Counted from the stretch's first letter, positions 44,415-56,276 are shown. The stretch: 64,000 nt of DNA from Streptomyces flavochromogenes (GCF_000717595.1 NZ_JNZO01000004.1:1-64000); one strand, 5' to 3'. Notes: generated by a model not told the origin, from the letters alone. Made by a program: numbers and translations.

Positions 44415-45573
44415 GGAGCCCGTCGCCGTCGTCGGCATAGGCCAGACCAAGCACGTCGCCGCACGCAGGGACGTCTCGATCGCCGGACTCGTCCGGGAGG
44501 CCGCCGTCCGCGCCCTGGAGGACGCGGAGCTGACCTGGGCGGACATCGACGCCGTCGTCATCGGCAAGGCGCCCGACTTCTTCGAGGGCGTGATGATGCC
44601 GGAGCTGTACCTCGCCGACGCGCTCGGCGCGGTCGGCAAGCCCATGCTCCGGGTGCACACGGCAGGATCCGTCGGCGGCTCCACCGCGCTCGTCGCCGCC
44701 AATCTGGTCGCCGCCCGCGTCCACCGGACCGTCCTCACCCTGGCGTTCGAGAAGCAGTCCGAGTCCAACGCCATGTGGGGCCTCTCCCTGCCCGTGCCGT
44801 TCCAGCAGCCGCTGCTCGCCGGAGCCGGAGGCTTCTTCGCCCCGCACGTGCGCGCGTACATGAGGCGAACCGGCGCGCCCGACGCGATCGGCTCCCTCGT
44901 CGCGTACAAGGACCGGCGCAACGCGCTCAAGAACCCGTACGCCCATCTCCACGAGCACGACCTCACCCTGGAGAAGGTGCAGGCCTCCCCGATGCTCTGG
45001 GACCCGATCCGCTACTCTGAGACCTGTCCCTCCTCCGACGGCGCCTGTGCGATGGTCCTCACCGACCGCACGGGCGCGGCCCGCGCGCCCCGGCCGCCCG
45101 CCTGGGTGCACGGAGGCGCGATGCGCAGCGAACCGACCCTCTTCGCGGGCAAGGACTTCGTCTCGCCGCAGGCGGGCCGGGACTGCGCCGCCGACGTCTA
45201 CCGGCAGGCCGGCGTCACCGACCCCCGGCGGGAGATCGACGCCGTCGAGATGTACGTGCCGTTCTCCTGGTACGAACCGATGTGGCTGGAGAACCTCGGC
45301 TTCGCGGAGGAGGGCGAGGGCTGGAAGCTCACCGAGGCAGGCGTGACCGAACTCGACGGCGACCTGCCCGTGAACCCCTCCGGCGGGGTGCTCTCCACCA
45401 ACCCCATCGGGGCATCCGGGATGATCCGCTTCGCCGAGGCCGCGCTCCAGGTACGGGGCGAGGCGGGCGAACACCAGGTCGACGGCGCACACCGGGCCCT
45501 CGGGCACGCCTACGGAGGCGGCGCCCAGTTCTTCTCCATGTGGCTCGTGGGAGACACCCCGCCCACCGGCTGA
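44404..45573 (+). CDS. ltp3: Ltp3-like thiolase-fold acyl-CoA enzyme
   Basis: The 389-residue thiolase-like protein reads VAVVGIGQTKHVAARRDVSI, KAPDFFEGVMMPELYLADAL, TAGSVGGSTALVAANLVAAR and YSETCPSSDGACAMVLTD, and ends VNPSGGVLSTNPIGASGMIR then ALGHAYGGGAQFFSMWLVGD. The usual acyl-carrying cysteine is replaced by Ser in TAGSVGG, as in other SCP-x-like lipid-transfer proteins, so simple thiolysis is doubtful. GGAGAG before ATG 44404 lies inside the upstream thiolase. Together with the DUF35 protein and Ltp4-like protein it would form a multi-subunit aldolase/thiolase complex, by analogy to the mycobacterial counterparts. Confidence 0.83.
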   Translation: MSGKEPVAVVGIGQTKHVAARRDVSIAGLVREAAVRALEDAELTWADIDAVVIGKAPDFFEGVMMPELYLADALGAVGKPMLRVHTAGSVGGSTALVAANLVAARVHRTVLTLAFEKQSESNAMWGLSLPVPFQQPLLAGAGGFFAPHVRAYMRRTGAPDAIGSLVAYKDRRNALKNPYAHLHEHDLTLEKVQASPMLWDPIRYSETCPSSDGACAMVLTDRTGAARAPRPPAWVHGGAMRSEPTLFAGKDFVSPQAGRDCAADVYRQAGVTDPRREIDAVEMYVPFSWYEPMWLENLGFAEEGEGWKLTEAGVTELDGDLPVNPSGGVLSTNPIGASGMIRFAEAALQVRGEAGEHQVDGAHRALGHAYGGGAQFFSMWLVGDTPPTG

Positions 45574-45609
45574 GCCGCGCGGCAGGGCCGGGCGCCTACC
45601 CTGACGGCC

Positions 45610-46029
45610 ATGAACGCGGAACGTGATCTGACCCGGCTGCTCGCCGGGATGCGGCCGGAGCTCGACCCCGGCCGCTACGTCTTCACCACGGTGGCAGGCC
45701 CCGCCCCGGCCGGGGTCGCCCCGGTGGTCACCGTCGCCGAGGACGAGGGCCTCACCCTCGTCGTACGCCAGGAGGAGGCGGACGCCGCCGCCCTCCCGTA
45801 CGACTACGTGGCGGGCCGGATCACGCTGCGGGTGCACTCCGCGCTCGACGCCGTCGGGCTGACGGCCGCCGTCGCCGGTGCGCTCGCCGGGGCGGGACTC
45901 AGCTGCAACGTGGTGGCCGGCTTCCACCACGACCACCTCTTCGTGGAACACGCGCGCGCGGAGCAGGCGTTGGCCGTTCTCGAACGGCTCATGGCCGGCG
46001 ACATCGGCGACACTCGGGGCCGCTCGTAG
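45610..46029 (+). CDS. ACT domain-containing protein
   Basis: The 139-residue protein has an N-terminal strand-rich region (LDPGRYVFTTVAGPAPAGVA) and a C-terminal ACT-like domain (GRITLRVHSALDAVGLTAAV, ALAGAGLSCNVVAGFHHDHL, FVEHARAEQALAVLERL). It is a typical stand-alone ACT regulator that binds a small ligand, often an amino acid. It starts 36 bases after the Ltp3-like gene and may be read from the same transcript, though a link to steroid metabolism is not obvious. Confidence 0.82.
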   Translation: MNAERDLTRLLAGMRPELDPGRYVFTTVAGPAPAGVAPVVTVAEDEGLTLVVRQEEADAAALPYDYVAGRITLRVHSALDAVGLTAAVAGALAGAGLSCNVVAGFHHDHLFVEHARAEQALAVLERLMAGDIGDTRGRS

Positions 46030-46345
46030 AGCCGTTCGGGGGCCACGCGTGCGGGCCGTCGGACACCGGGCGTTCGGCGTCGCCCCCCGCGCGGGGAGCG
46101 GCAGGTCACCCCGTCCGTCGACACCGGTCCGACCATGACGGAAGCGGCCGCGGACGGGCGCGACGAAGGCGCTCTCCACCGCTCTGCGCCGAGCCGAATA
46201 TGCCACCTGCGACACGACGGCATTTTGCTTGGCCGTTGACCGTCCCAGCTCACTCCTTCGGGCGTACGCTGGGACTTTCGCGGGGCTTCCCGCTCGGCAC
46301 TCCTGACCGTGCGCCGGGCGCGCGCCCCCTGTGTGGGGGTGGAAC
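46030..46345. other. Intergenic region before the LAL regulator
   Basis: No gene is visible in either direction. It contains an inverted repeat GTCCCAGC/GCTGGGAC with an 18-base spacer (46242-46275) and a TTGACC box at 46236-46241 without a well-spaced -10. It probably holds the promoter for the large regulator that follows. Confidence 0.5.
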
Positions 46346-49300
46346 GTGGTGCGTCAGGACGGCGGGTCGGCCCGTCAGGGAGCCGGTCTCTTCGAGCGTG
46401 AGGCGGCGCTCACCGCGGCCGAGGAGGCGCTCGATCTCCTGACAGGTCTGGCGGACGAGCCGCCGTGGCCGGTCGTCGTGCCCTCACCCCGTGAGACGCG
46501 GGGCCCGCACCTGGTCGCCGTTCCCTCCCGGACGTCCGCCCGGGAGGCCGGTTCGGCGACCGGCCCGCTGTCCACGCCGTCCGACGACGACCGGGTCCCC
46601 GGCGGCCGGAGCGGACTCCGGCCCGTGCCCGACGCCGGCTCCGTATCGCCCCAGGAGCTCCGTCCCCGCCCCGGACCCGCGCTCAGCTCCGCACCCGGCG
46701 CGGGTGCCGAGACCACGCGCCCCCAGGTCGTCCGCCGCGGCGGCATCCTCGCCTACGCCGCCCCCGCCGGCCTCGGCAAGACCTCCCTGCTCGCCGAGAT
46801 CCGGCGCCGCGCCGGTGCCCGCGGCTGCACGGTGCTGTCCGCGCGCGGCGGCGACCAGGAACAGCGGGTCGCCTTCCACGTCGCCCGACAGCTCCTCCAG
46901 CCGCAGCTGGCCCACGTCACCGACGCCGAACTGCGCGAACGGCTGGGCTCCTGGTACGACATCGTCGGCCCCGCCCTCGGGCTCCGCGCCTCCGCCGAGG
47001 GCTCGCCGCCCGACCCGCAGGGTCTGCGGGACGGGCTGGACTGGGTCCTCACCCATCTCGCCGTACGCCGCGCGCCCCTCGTCGTCGTCCTGGACGACGT
47101 CCACTGGGCCGACCCCGAATCCCTCGGCTGGCTCGCCGCGTTCGCCCCGCGCGCCGAGGAACTGCCCATGCTCCTCGTCGTCGCCTACCGCCCCGACGAA
47201 CTCCCTGCCGAGGGCGTGGAGTTCACCGGACGCCGGTCCGGGCAGCGGCCCCTCGACCTCGCCCCTCTCACCTCGTCCGCCGTGGCCCGGCTCGTCCGCG
47301 ACCGCGTCGGCGCGCACGCCGACGACAGCTTCTGCCGCGACTTCTGGTCCGTCACCGCCGGCAACCCCTTCGAGGCGGTCGAGCTCGCCGCCAAGGTCCG
47401 CGACCAAGGCCTCGAACCGACCGCCGACGGCGCCCACGAACTCCCCGACCTCTCCGCCGCCCTCAAGGGCAGCGGCCTCGTCACCCGGCTCGAACGGCTC
47501 GGCCCCGCCACCGTCCGCCTCGCCTGGGCCTGCGCCGTCCTCGGCACCGAGATCTCGCCCCAACTCGCGGGTGCCGTCGCCGCTCTCGGCGGCGAGGCGG
47601 TCGCCGACTGCGCCGCCCGGCTTCGCGAGGCCCGCGTCCTCGCCGAGGCCGAAGAGGCCGACGATCCCCTCCAGTTCGTCCACCCCCTCATCGCGTCCAC
47701 CGTCTACCGGTCCATCCCGGACGCCACCCGCGTCGCCCTGCACGGTCAGGCCGCCTGGTGCGTCGTCGACGCCGGACTCGGCCCCACCGTCGCCGCCCGC
47801 CATCTCCTGGAGACCCACCCCGAGGGCGACCCCTGGGTCGTCGGCCAGCTGCGCGCCGCCGCCGGCGAGAACCTCCGCGCCGGAGCCCCCGACGCGGCCC
47901 GCCGCTTCCTCGCCCGCGCCCTGCGCGAGCCGCCCGCCCCCGACGACCGGGCCGCCGTCCTCTACGAACTCGGCTGCTCCTCGCTCCTCACCGAGCCCGC
48001 CACCACCGTCAACCATCTGCGAGCCGCCCTGGAGGAGCCGGTCAGCGACCCGGCGCTCCGCCACGGCATCGTCTACCGTCTCGCCCAGGTCCTCGCCCAC
48101 AGCGACCGGCTGGTCGAGGCCTCCGAGCTCCTCGGCGAGGAGGCCCGGAAGGCGACCGACGCCCGCAGCCGCCTGCGGATGCAGGCCGAGAAGTTCATGT
48201 GGGACGCCCTGCGCGCCGACGAACCGGAATCGCCCGCCCGGTCCCGGCGCCTCGCGGCGCTCGCGGACCGGCTCACCGGCCGCGACGTCACCGAGCGGTA
48301 CATCATCGGACTGCGCGCCTGGGACGCCACCCTGCGCGCCGAACCCGCCTCCCTCGCCCTCAAGGAGGCCGAACGCGCCCTCGAAGGCGGCCTCACCTGG
48401 GCCGACGAGAGCCGGGGCTTCGAGGTGCCGGTCCTGGTGGCCCTGCTCCACCTCTACGCCGACCGGCCCGGCCGTGCCGAGGAACTCTTCGCCGCCGGAA
48501 CCGCCGAGTTCGAGAAGCAGGGTTGGCGCGGGGCGCACCTCGCCTTCGCGTACACCCTCATCGGCTACATCCGCTTCCGGCGCGGCCGGCTGATGGAGGC
48601 CGAGGACTTCGCCCGCGCCGGACTCCGTCTCGCCGAGCGCGTCGGCGCCCGCACCCCCGCCCTGTGGTACGCCACCGGCGTCATGATCGAGGTCCTCATC
48701 GCCCGCGGCCGTACGGACGAGGCCGTGCGGGTCGCCCGCGAGCACGACTTCGGCGAGCCGTTCCCCGCCGCCGTCACCATCCCCGACTGCGAGACCGTCC
48801 ACGCCGAACTGCTCCTCGCCACCGGCCGCACCCAGGAGGCCGCCGAGGAGCTGGCCGCCGTCGGCCGGCGCCTCGACCCGCGGGGCAAGCGCAACCCCTC
48901 CTGCTGCCCCTGGCAGCTCCACCTCGCGCTCGCCGAGGCGGCGACCTCCCCGTCGAAGGCCCTCGCCACCGCCCACGAGGCCGTCGCCCGCGCCCGCCAG
49001 TACGGGGCGCCCTCCGCGATCGGCCAGGCGCTCCGCGTGACCGCCGAGGTGTCCGAGCCCGCCGATCGCGTGAAGCTCCTGGAGGAGTCCGTCGACTGGC
49101 TCGACCAGTCGCCCGCCGCGTACGAGCTGGCCCGCTCCCTCGTCGCCCTCGGCGCGGCCCTGCGGCGCACCGAACGCGCCGGGGAGGCCGCCGAGCACCT
49201 GTACCGGGGCCTGGAGGCCGCCCAGGACTGCGGCGCCGACGCGCTCGTGGAGGTGGCCCGCGCCGAGCTCGCGGCTGCCGGACTCCGCCCCCGGGCGCTC

Positions 49301-49519
49301 CACCCCGCGGGCACGGACACGCTCACCGCCCGTGAGCGCGCCGCCGCCGATCTCACCGTCCGCGACCAGGACGCGGCCGCGATCCTCGGCGTCGACGCCA
49401 CCACCGTCGCCCGGCTCCTCTCGGCCGTCTACCGCAAGCTCGGAACCGACCGCACGGGCCTCGCGCAGGCCCTCAGAAACACCGGACGGGAGCCCCGGGA
49501 CCCCGCAGGACAGGACTGA
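46346..49519 (+). CDS. Large ATP-binding regulator of the LuxR/LAL (MalT-like) type
   Basis: About 1057 residues. After FEREAALTAAEEALDLL comes an unusual proline-rich insert of about 90 residues (VVVPSPRETRGPHLVAVPSR). The P-loop follows at about 145 (YAAPAGLGKTSLLAE), then Walker B VVVLDDVHWADPES and sensor LLVVAYRPDELP. A long TPR-like region reaches about residue 980. The end is a LuxR-type helix-turn-helix, DTLTARERAAADLTVRDQDA then DATTVARLLSAVYRKLGTDR, clearly degenerate compared with the usual GLTNREIAEALFVS pattern. It may bind DNA poorly or differently. Start is GTG 46346 or 46349 behind GGGGGTGG. LAL regulators sense ligands or phosphorylated sugars and act as activators. Confidence 0.85.
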   Translation: MVRQDGGSARQGAGLFEREAALTAAEEALDLLTGLADEPPWPVVVPSPRETRGPHLVAVPSRTSAREAGSATGPLSTPSDDDRVPGGRSGLRPVPDAGSVSPQELRPRPGPALSSAPGAGAETTRPQVVRRGGILAYAAPAGLGKTSLLAEIRRRAGARGCTVLSARGGDQEQRVAFHVARQLLQPQLAHVTDAELRERLGSWYDIVGPALGLRASAEGSPPDPQGLRDGLDWVLTHLAVRRAPLVVVLDDVHWADPESLGWLAAFAPRAEELPMLLVVAYRPDELPAEGVEFTGRRSGQRPLDLAPLTSSAVARLVRDRVGAHADDSFCRDFWSVTAGNPFEAVELAAKVRDQGLEPTADGAHELPDLSAALKGSGLVTRLERLGPATVRLAWACAVLGTEISPQLAGAVAALGGEAVADCAARLREARVLAEAEEADDPLQFVHPLIASTVYRSIPDATRVALHGQAAWCVVDAGLGPTVAARHLLETHPEGDPWVVGQLRAAAGENLRAGAPDAARRFLARALREPPAPDDRAAVLYELGCSSLLTEPATTVNHLRAALEEPVSDPALRHGIVYRLAQVLAHSDRLVEASELLGEEARKATDARSRLRMQAEKFMWDALRADEPESPARSRRLAALADRLTGRDVTERYIIGLRAWDATLRAEPASLALKEAERALEGGLTWADESRGFEVPVLVALLHLYADRPGRAEELFAAGTAEFEKQGWRGAHLAFAYTLIGYIRFRRGRLMEAEDFARAGLRLAERVGARTPALWYATGVMIEVLIARGRTDEAVRVAREHDFGEPFPAAVTIPDCETVHAELLLATGRTQEAAEELAAVGRRLDPRGKRNPSCCPWQLHLALAEAATSPSKALATAHEAVARARQYGAPSAIGQALRVTAEVSEPADRVKLLEESVDWLDQSPAAYELARSLVALGAALRRTERAGEAAEHLYRGLEAAQDCGADALVEVARAELAAAGLRPRALHPAGTDTLTARERAAADLTVRDQDAAAILGVDATTVARLLSAVYRKLGTDRTGLAQALRNTGREPRDPAGQD

Positions 49520-49575
49520 CCGTCCGGAGCCGCCCGGCGCGTCGCATCGCGCGCCGGGGCACGTACCATGGCCGT

Positions 49576-50076
49576 ATGTCCTTCCTCCGCCGCCGCAGCG
49601 CCGCCACTCCCGCGGGCCCGGACTTCGATGTCCTGGCCATGGACCCGGGGGACTGGCCCGGCAATCTCGGCGCCGGCCTGCTGCCCGCCCCCGACGGCTC
49701 CTGTCAGGGCGTCTTCCTCCGGTACGACCTGTTCGGCGGCCGCGGCCCCGCGATGATCATCGGCAACCTGCCCGAGGGCTCCCCGGCGCGCGAGCTCGCC
49801 GACGGCCAGATCCCTTTCGAGGTGGCCCAGCTGCTCGCCGCTCTCGAGAACGACGAGCCGGTCGAGGTCCTCGACACCGAGGACGTCCCTGTGATGCAGG
49901 GTGACAACCTCCTGATCGTCCGTCGCCTCAAGCTCTCCGAGAGCCGCATCTCCTGCGTCCAGTTCGACCGCAGCGACAACGTCCTCGTCACGATCGCCAG
50001 TTGGGACCGGCCGATCACCGACGACCTGTACGCGCTGCTCAAGCCGCTCCCCGCCGAGCTGTTCCAGCAGGGCTGA
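49576..50076 (+). CDS. Conserved actinobacterial hypothetical protein
   Basis: The 166-residue protein starts MSFLRRRSA and has a compact mixed fold: DFDVLAMDPGDWPGNLGAGL, GPAMIIGNLPEGSPARELA, PVMQGDNLLIVRRLKLSESR and FDRSDNVLVTIASWDRPITD. There is no signal, membrane segment, cysteine cluster or known enzyme motif. It is encoded 56 bases after the LAL regulator and 17 bases before an S4 RNA-binding protein, so it may belong to one transcript with the latter. I do not recognise a function. Confidence 0.75.
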   Translation: MSFLRRRSAATPAGPDFDVLAMDPGDWPGNLGAGLLPAPDGSCQGVFLRYDLFGGRGPAMIIGNLPEGSPARELADGQIPFEVAQLLAALENDEPVEVLDTEDVPVMQGDNLLIVRRLKLSESRISCVQFDRSDNVLVTIASWDRPITDDLYALLKPLPAELFQQG

Positions 50077-50093
50077 CGGGGAAGCGGGGGCCG

Positions 50094-50459
50094 ATGAGCG
50101 CACGCGTCGACAGCTGGATCTGGGCGGTCCGCCTCACCAAGACCCGTGCCCAGGCCGCCGCGGCCTGCCGGGCAGGACACGTCAAGGTCAACGGCGAACG
50201 GGCCAAGCCCGCCCAGGCGGTGAAGCCCGGCGACGAGGTCCGGGTCTTCCACGGCGGGCGGGAACGGATCGTCGAGGTCAAGGAGCTCCACACCAAGCGG
50301 GTCGGCCCACCGGTCGCCGTCGAGGCGTACGTGGACAACAGCCCGCCCCCGCCGCCGCGCGAGCACGTGGCCGTCGCCGCCGTGCGGGACCGGGGCGCCG
50401 GACGCCCCACCAAGCGAGACCGCCGCGAACTCGACGAGCTGCGCGGACGGCACAGCTGA
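50094..50459 (+). CDS. S4-domain RNA-binding protein (Hsp15/HslR-like)
   Basis: The 121-residue protein has an N-terminal S4 RNA-binding domain: RVDSWIWAVRLTKTRAQAAA, ACRAGHVKVNGERAKPAQAV and GDEVRVFHGGRERIVEVKEL, followed by a basic C-terminal tail (RGAGRPTKRDRRELDELRGR). It resembles Hsp15, which binds stalled 50S subunits carrying nascent chains. ATG 50094 fits the S4 start. A strong bidirectional terminator follows, separating it from the convergent geoA. Confidence 0.9.
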   Translation: MSARVDSWIWAVRLTKTRAQAAAACRAGHVKVNGERAKPAQAVKPGDEVRVFHGGRERIVEVKELHTKRVGPPVAVEAYVDNSPPPPPREHVAVAAVRDRGAGRPTKRDRRELDELRGRHS

Positions 50460-50463
50460 CCGC

Positions 50464-50503
50464 CGGCGTGTGGAGCGGCCCGTGGGGGCCGCTCCACACG
50501 CCG
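50464..50503. terminator. Bidirectional terminator between the S4 protein and geoA
   Basis: CGGCGTGTGGAGCGGCC pairs perfectly with GGCCGCTCCACACGCCG (17 bp, 18 with the closing C-G) around a tetra- to hexaloop, between convergent stops at 50459 and 50506. Confidence 0.85.
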
Positions 50504-50505
50504 TC

Positions 50506-52863
<2,358 letters not shown>

Positions 52864-54849
52864 TCAGGACTGGGAAACCCGCACGTCGGCGGCCTTCACA
52901 AAGGCCACCCGGTGGCCGAACTGGATCTGGTAGTACTCCTCCTGCCCCCGGACGACCGTGTGCCCGCTGCTGTCGAACACCGGCGCGAAGAAGTACTCGC
53001 CCGGGGTCCGGTCGCCCACCACGTACCGCTGCCCCGCGAGCAGCTGGTAGGGCAGCGGCGACACCGCCTGCACCGGCACACCCGCCGGATACGCCGAGGC
53101 CTCCGGGTACGCCCTCCCGTACACCGGCACCGACGCCAGCCCCTCGCGGGGCGTCAGGACGAGACCCCGTGCGTTCACCGCGGTCGGCTCCTTCGCCGGA
53201 TTGTGGAACCAGGCCTTCTGCCCGAGGTACCACACCGCCGTCCAGTCGCCCCGGCGCTCCGCCACGGCGTAGCTCTGCCCGGTCGACGCACGCGCCCCGG
53301 TGTCGTTGACCCCGGTGGTCGACTCCTGCCCGTCCGGCCGCAGCCCGATGTCCCTCACGAGGGGCGCGTCGGCGCTCGGCCCGGTGTGCAGGCGCACCGC
53401 CCCGCTGCCGTGCGGCGCGCACGCCTCGCCGGCCGCGACACACCCGGTGTAGACCGGACGGTGGGACCCGAAGTCGGGCCGGATCGTCACCACGCCGGCC
53501 CGGGGACCGGCGCTCGGCGTGATCGGCCGGCCGAGCAGCTCGAAGTAGTGCGCCCAGTCCCAGTACGGCCCCGGGTCCGTGTGCATGCCCTTGATCGTGG
53601 ACGTCACCGTTCCCGGCACGTTGTCATGGCCCAGGATGTGCTGCCGGTCGAGAGGGATGTCGTACCGGGCGGCGAGATACCGCACGAGCCGCGCCGACGA
53701 CCGGTACATCGCCTCCGTGTACCAGGAGTCCGGCGCGGTGAGGAAGCCTTCATGCTCCAGGCCCACGGACTTGGCGTTCACGAACCAGTTGCCCGCGTGC
53801 CAGCCGACGTCCTTGAGGGCCACGTGCTGGGCGATGTGCCCGTCGGAGGAGCGCAGCGAGTACTGCCACGAGACGTACGTCGGGTCCTGCACCAGCTTCA
53901 GGGTGACGTCCCAGGTGGCCTCGGTGTCATGGACGACGATGTAGTCGATCGACTGGGAGACCGGCCGGTCGCCCTTGTCGTGGTTGCCGTAGTCGCCGTC
54001 GCCGAACTCCTCGTACGGCGCCGGGATCCACTCGCAGGCCACCGTGCGCGGGCACTCCACGGGACCGTCGGCGGGGCGGCGCAGGCCGAGACCGGCGACC
54101 TGCGCGGTGTCGGGCGCGACCTCCGGGGCTGCCGCGAGCGTCACCACCTGCCCGCTGTCCGTCAGCCGCGACTCGCCGGACCGGATCACGTCGAACACGT
54201 CGTCCGCGTACCGGGCGGCAGTCGCCGAGTCGTCGGCGCCCGAGTACCGCGCCACCGCCCCGTACCAGTCGGCCGGGTCCGCGCTCGCCGGACGCCCGGA
54301 CTCCCGCTGCGCGGCGGCCAGCAGCGCCGCCCCGCCCTCGATGTTCGCGGCCGTGCGGGTCCGCAGCTCCTCGGCCGGAATCCCGGACAGCGCGGACGCC
54401 CGGTCCAGGGTCCGCAGCCGGGTGGGCAGCGAACCGTCGGCCGGGACGGGGGCGGGCTCGGGCGAGTGCGCGCCGGAGCGCACGGTGCGAGAGGAGTCGC
54501 CGCGCGCGTCCTCCGTACCGTCCGAGTGGTGCGGAGGCGCCTCGGCCAGCGCCGTCACCGCGTCCGTCAGATGCATCGGCCCGTAGCCACCGGTCACACT
54601 CGGCGCACCACCGTGGGCGTCCCAGCGCGACTGGAGGTACGACACCGCGAGCAGGACACTCTCCGGTACGCCGTGGCGCGCGGCCGCCCGCGCGAACTGT
54701 TCCTGGAGGGCACCCGCCTCGGGCGCCTCGGCACCGGCCGGCGGGGCGGCGGACAACAGCGGGAGCAACAGGGCGGCGGACGCGAGGGCGCCCAGGGTCT
54801 TCGGCAGACGACCGGACGGCGTACGTCTGGGGGACGCGGAACGGAGCAA
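52864..54849 (-). CDS. Secreted N-acetylmuramoyl-L-alanine amidase
   Basis: The 661-residue protein starts at a TTG complementary to 54847-54849 behind TGGAGG. That places a signal peptide (LPKTLGALASAALLLPLLSA, cleavage near AAPPAGAEA) at the N terminus; the upstream in-frame ATG would bury it. A lysozyme/SLT-like helical region follows (FARAAARHGVPESVLLAVSY). The amidase_2 catalytic domain has zinc ligands in YIVVHDTEATWD and ILGHDNVPGTVTSTIKGMHT plus HAGNWFVNAKSVGLEHEGFL. The C-terminal beta-rich segment (about 450-661) may bind the wall. It would cleave peptide stems from glycan strands outside the membrane. Adjacent to geoA but divergently positioned from the APH gene only by a 299-base gap with no gene. 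Confidence 0.92.
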   Translation of the reverse strand: MLRSASPRRTPSGRLPKTLGALASAALLLPLLSAAPPAGAEAPEAGALQEQFARAAARHGVPESVLLAVSYLQSRWDAHGGAPSVTGGYGPMHLTDAVTALAEAPPHHSDGTEDARGDSSRTVRSGAHSPEPAPVPADGSLPTRLRTLDRASALSGIPAEELRTRTAANIEGGAALLAAAQRESGRPASADPADWYGAVARYSGADDSATAARYADDVFDVIRSGESRLTDSGQVVTLAAAPEVAPDTAQVAGLGLRRPADGPVECPRTVACEWIPAPYEEFGDGDYGNHDKGDRPVSQSIDYIVVHDTEATWDVTLKLVQDPTYVSWQYSLRSSDGHIAQHVALKDVGWHAGNWFVNAKSVGLEHEGFLTAPDSWYTEAMYRSSARLVRYLAARYDIPLDRQHILGHDNVPGTVTSTIKGMHTDPGPYWDWAHYFELLGRPITPSAGPRAGVVTIRPDFGSHRPVYTGCVAAGEACAPHGSGAVRLHTGPSADAPLVRDIGLRPDGQESTTGVNDTGARASTGQSYAVAERRGDWTAVWYLGQKAWFHNPAKEPTAVNARGLVLTPREGLASVPVYGRAYPEASAYPAGVPVQAVSPLPYQLLAGQRYVVGDRTPGEYFFAPVFDSSGHTVVRGQEEYYQIQFGHRVAFVKAADVRVSQS

Positions 54850-55148
54850 GGCAGCCTCCAGGGGCGGGGGGTGACACCGGGGCGTGCGGGACCGAACCCG
54901 TACAGGGGTATCGGCTCCCGGACGATCCGTCAATCACGCTCGCGCGAAGGGAAGTTCCCACGTCAGAGCGGGAATGGAGGCCATCCGTCGGAGTTTCGCC
55001 GAGACGGGTCCCGGGCCTGGGACGCGTCAGTGGAGTGGACCATTGGCGCGCCCCGCCCGAGGGCGGAGACGCCAGTGCGCCGCGTCCCGGTGTGTCGGCA
55101 CCGGGCGCACGGCGCACCCCCCCCGTGTCGTCGGTCGGGCCCGCCCGT

Positions 55149-56276
55149 TCAGCGCGTCCCGACCGCCGCGCGCACGGCCCGCCGTGCCATGGCGCAGTCG
55201 TCGTGCAGCCGCCTCAGGAGCAGCCGCTGTTCCTCACCGGGTGCGAGGGCGCCCGTGGGTACCGGCACGGAACCGGCCGGCGGAGCCTCCTTCATGGTGC
55301 GCTGCACCGCCGTCTCGTAGGTCCGGATCTCCCGAGTCAGCACGATCATCAGGTTCACCAGGAAGGCGTCCCGGGAGGCCGGGCCCGCCTGCTGGGCGAG
55401 TTGACTGATCTGACGCCGGGCGAGCGGCGCGTCGGCGAGCACGGCCCAGAGGGTCGCCAGGTCGTAGCCGGGCAGGTACCAGCCGGCGTGCTCCCAGTCG
55501 ACGAGGACCGGTCCGGCGGGGGACAGGAGGATGTTGGAGAGCAGGGCGTCACCGTGACAGAACTGCCCCATGCCCTGGCGGCCACCCGCGTGCGCCAGAC
55601 CGTGCAGCAGCTTCTGCAGGTCGTCCCGGTCCCGGTCGGTGAAGAGTCCGAGCTCGTGGTAGCGGGCGATGCGGGTGCCGTAGTCCAGCGGCGCGTCGAA
55701 CGTCCCGGCCGGCGGCCGCCACGCGTTGAGCCGGGCGATCGCGCCGAGCGCGGCCCGCACGTCGGCGCGGGGCGGAGCCTCGACGGGGTGGCGCGAGAGC
55801 GCCGCCGCCCGCCCGGGCATCCGCTCGATCACCAGCGTGCAGTTCTCCGGGTCGGCCGCGATCAGCCGTGGCGCGCGCACCGGCGGACGGTGGCGGACGA
55901 AGGAGCGGTAGGAAGCTATCTCGTGCCGGAACCGCTCGACCCACGCGGGGGAGTGGTCCAGTAAACACTTCGCGACCGCCGTGGTCCGCCCGGTCGTTCC
56001 GACGATCAGTACGGAACGCCCGCTGCGCCGCAGCACCTGGACCGGGTTGAACTCCGGGCAGATGCGGTGGACGGAGGCGATCGCGATCTTCAGCTGCGCC
56101 CCCTGAGGGCCGGACAGATCGATTCTCCCGCTGATCGGCTGGGTACCCGTGCCGGCCGCCCAGCGCCGCGGCCGTACGGCCTGCGGAGCGGGAGCGAGGT
56201 AGGGCCCGGCGCCGGCCGGGACGATGCGGTGCTGCGGCCGGGGCGGGGCGGACACGGAGGACGATGCTGTGTACAT
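55149..56276 (-). CDS. Aminoglycoside-phosphotransferase-fold kinase with a TTA codon
   Basis: The 375-residue APH/choline-kinase-fold protein has the catalytic loop [20 protein letters not shown] and the Mg2+ motif [16 protein letters not shown]. The N lobe has [19 protein letters not shown] and [10 protein letters not shown]. It phosphorylates an unknown small molecule; antibiotic resistance is possible but most such Streptomyces proteins are uncharacterised. Leu105 is encoded by TTA (55962-55964), so expression may depend on bldA. It is transcribed divergently from the nsd-type developmental regulator, a conserved neighbourhood in my recollection. That hints at a role in the switch to antibiotic production or sporulation. 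Confidence 0.82.
   Translation of the reverse strand: MYTASSSVSAPPRPQHRIVPAGAGPYLAPAPQAVRPRRWAAGTGTQPISGRIDLSGPQGAQLKIAIASVHRICPEFNPVQVLRRSGRSVLIVGTTGRTTAVAKCLLDHSPAWVERFRHEIASYRSFVRHRPPVRAPRLIAADPENCTLVIERMPGRAAALSRHPVEAPPRADVRAALGAIARLNAWRPPAGTFDAPLDYGTRIARYHELGLFTDRDRDDLQKLLHGLAHAGGRQGMGQFCHGDALLSNILLSPAGPVLVDWEHAGWYLPGYDLATLWAVLADAPLARRQISQLAQQAGPASRDAFLVNLMIVLTREIRTYETAVQRTMKEAPPAGSVPVPTGALAPGEEQRLLLRRLHDDCAMARRAVRAAVGTR

Noticed and set aside
46236..46270. TTGACC with downstream TACGCT as a sigma-70-like promoter for the LAL regulator
   Set aside because: The spacer is about 23 bases, too long for a normal -35/-10 pair.
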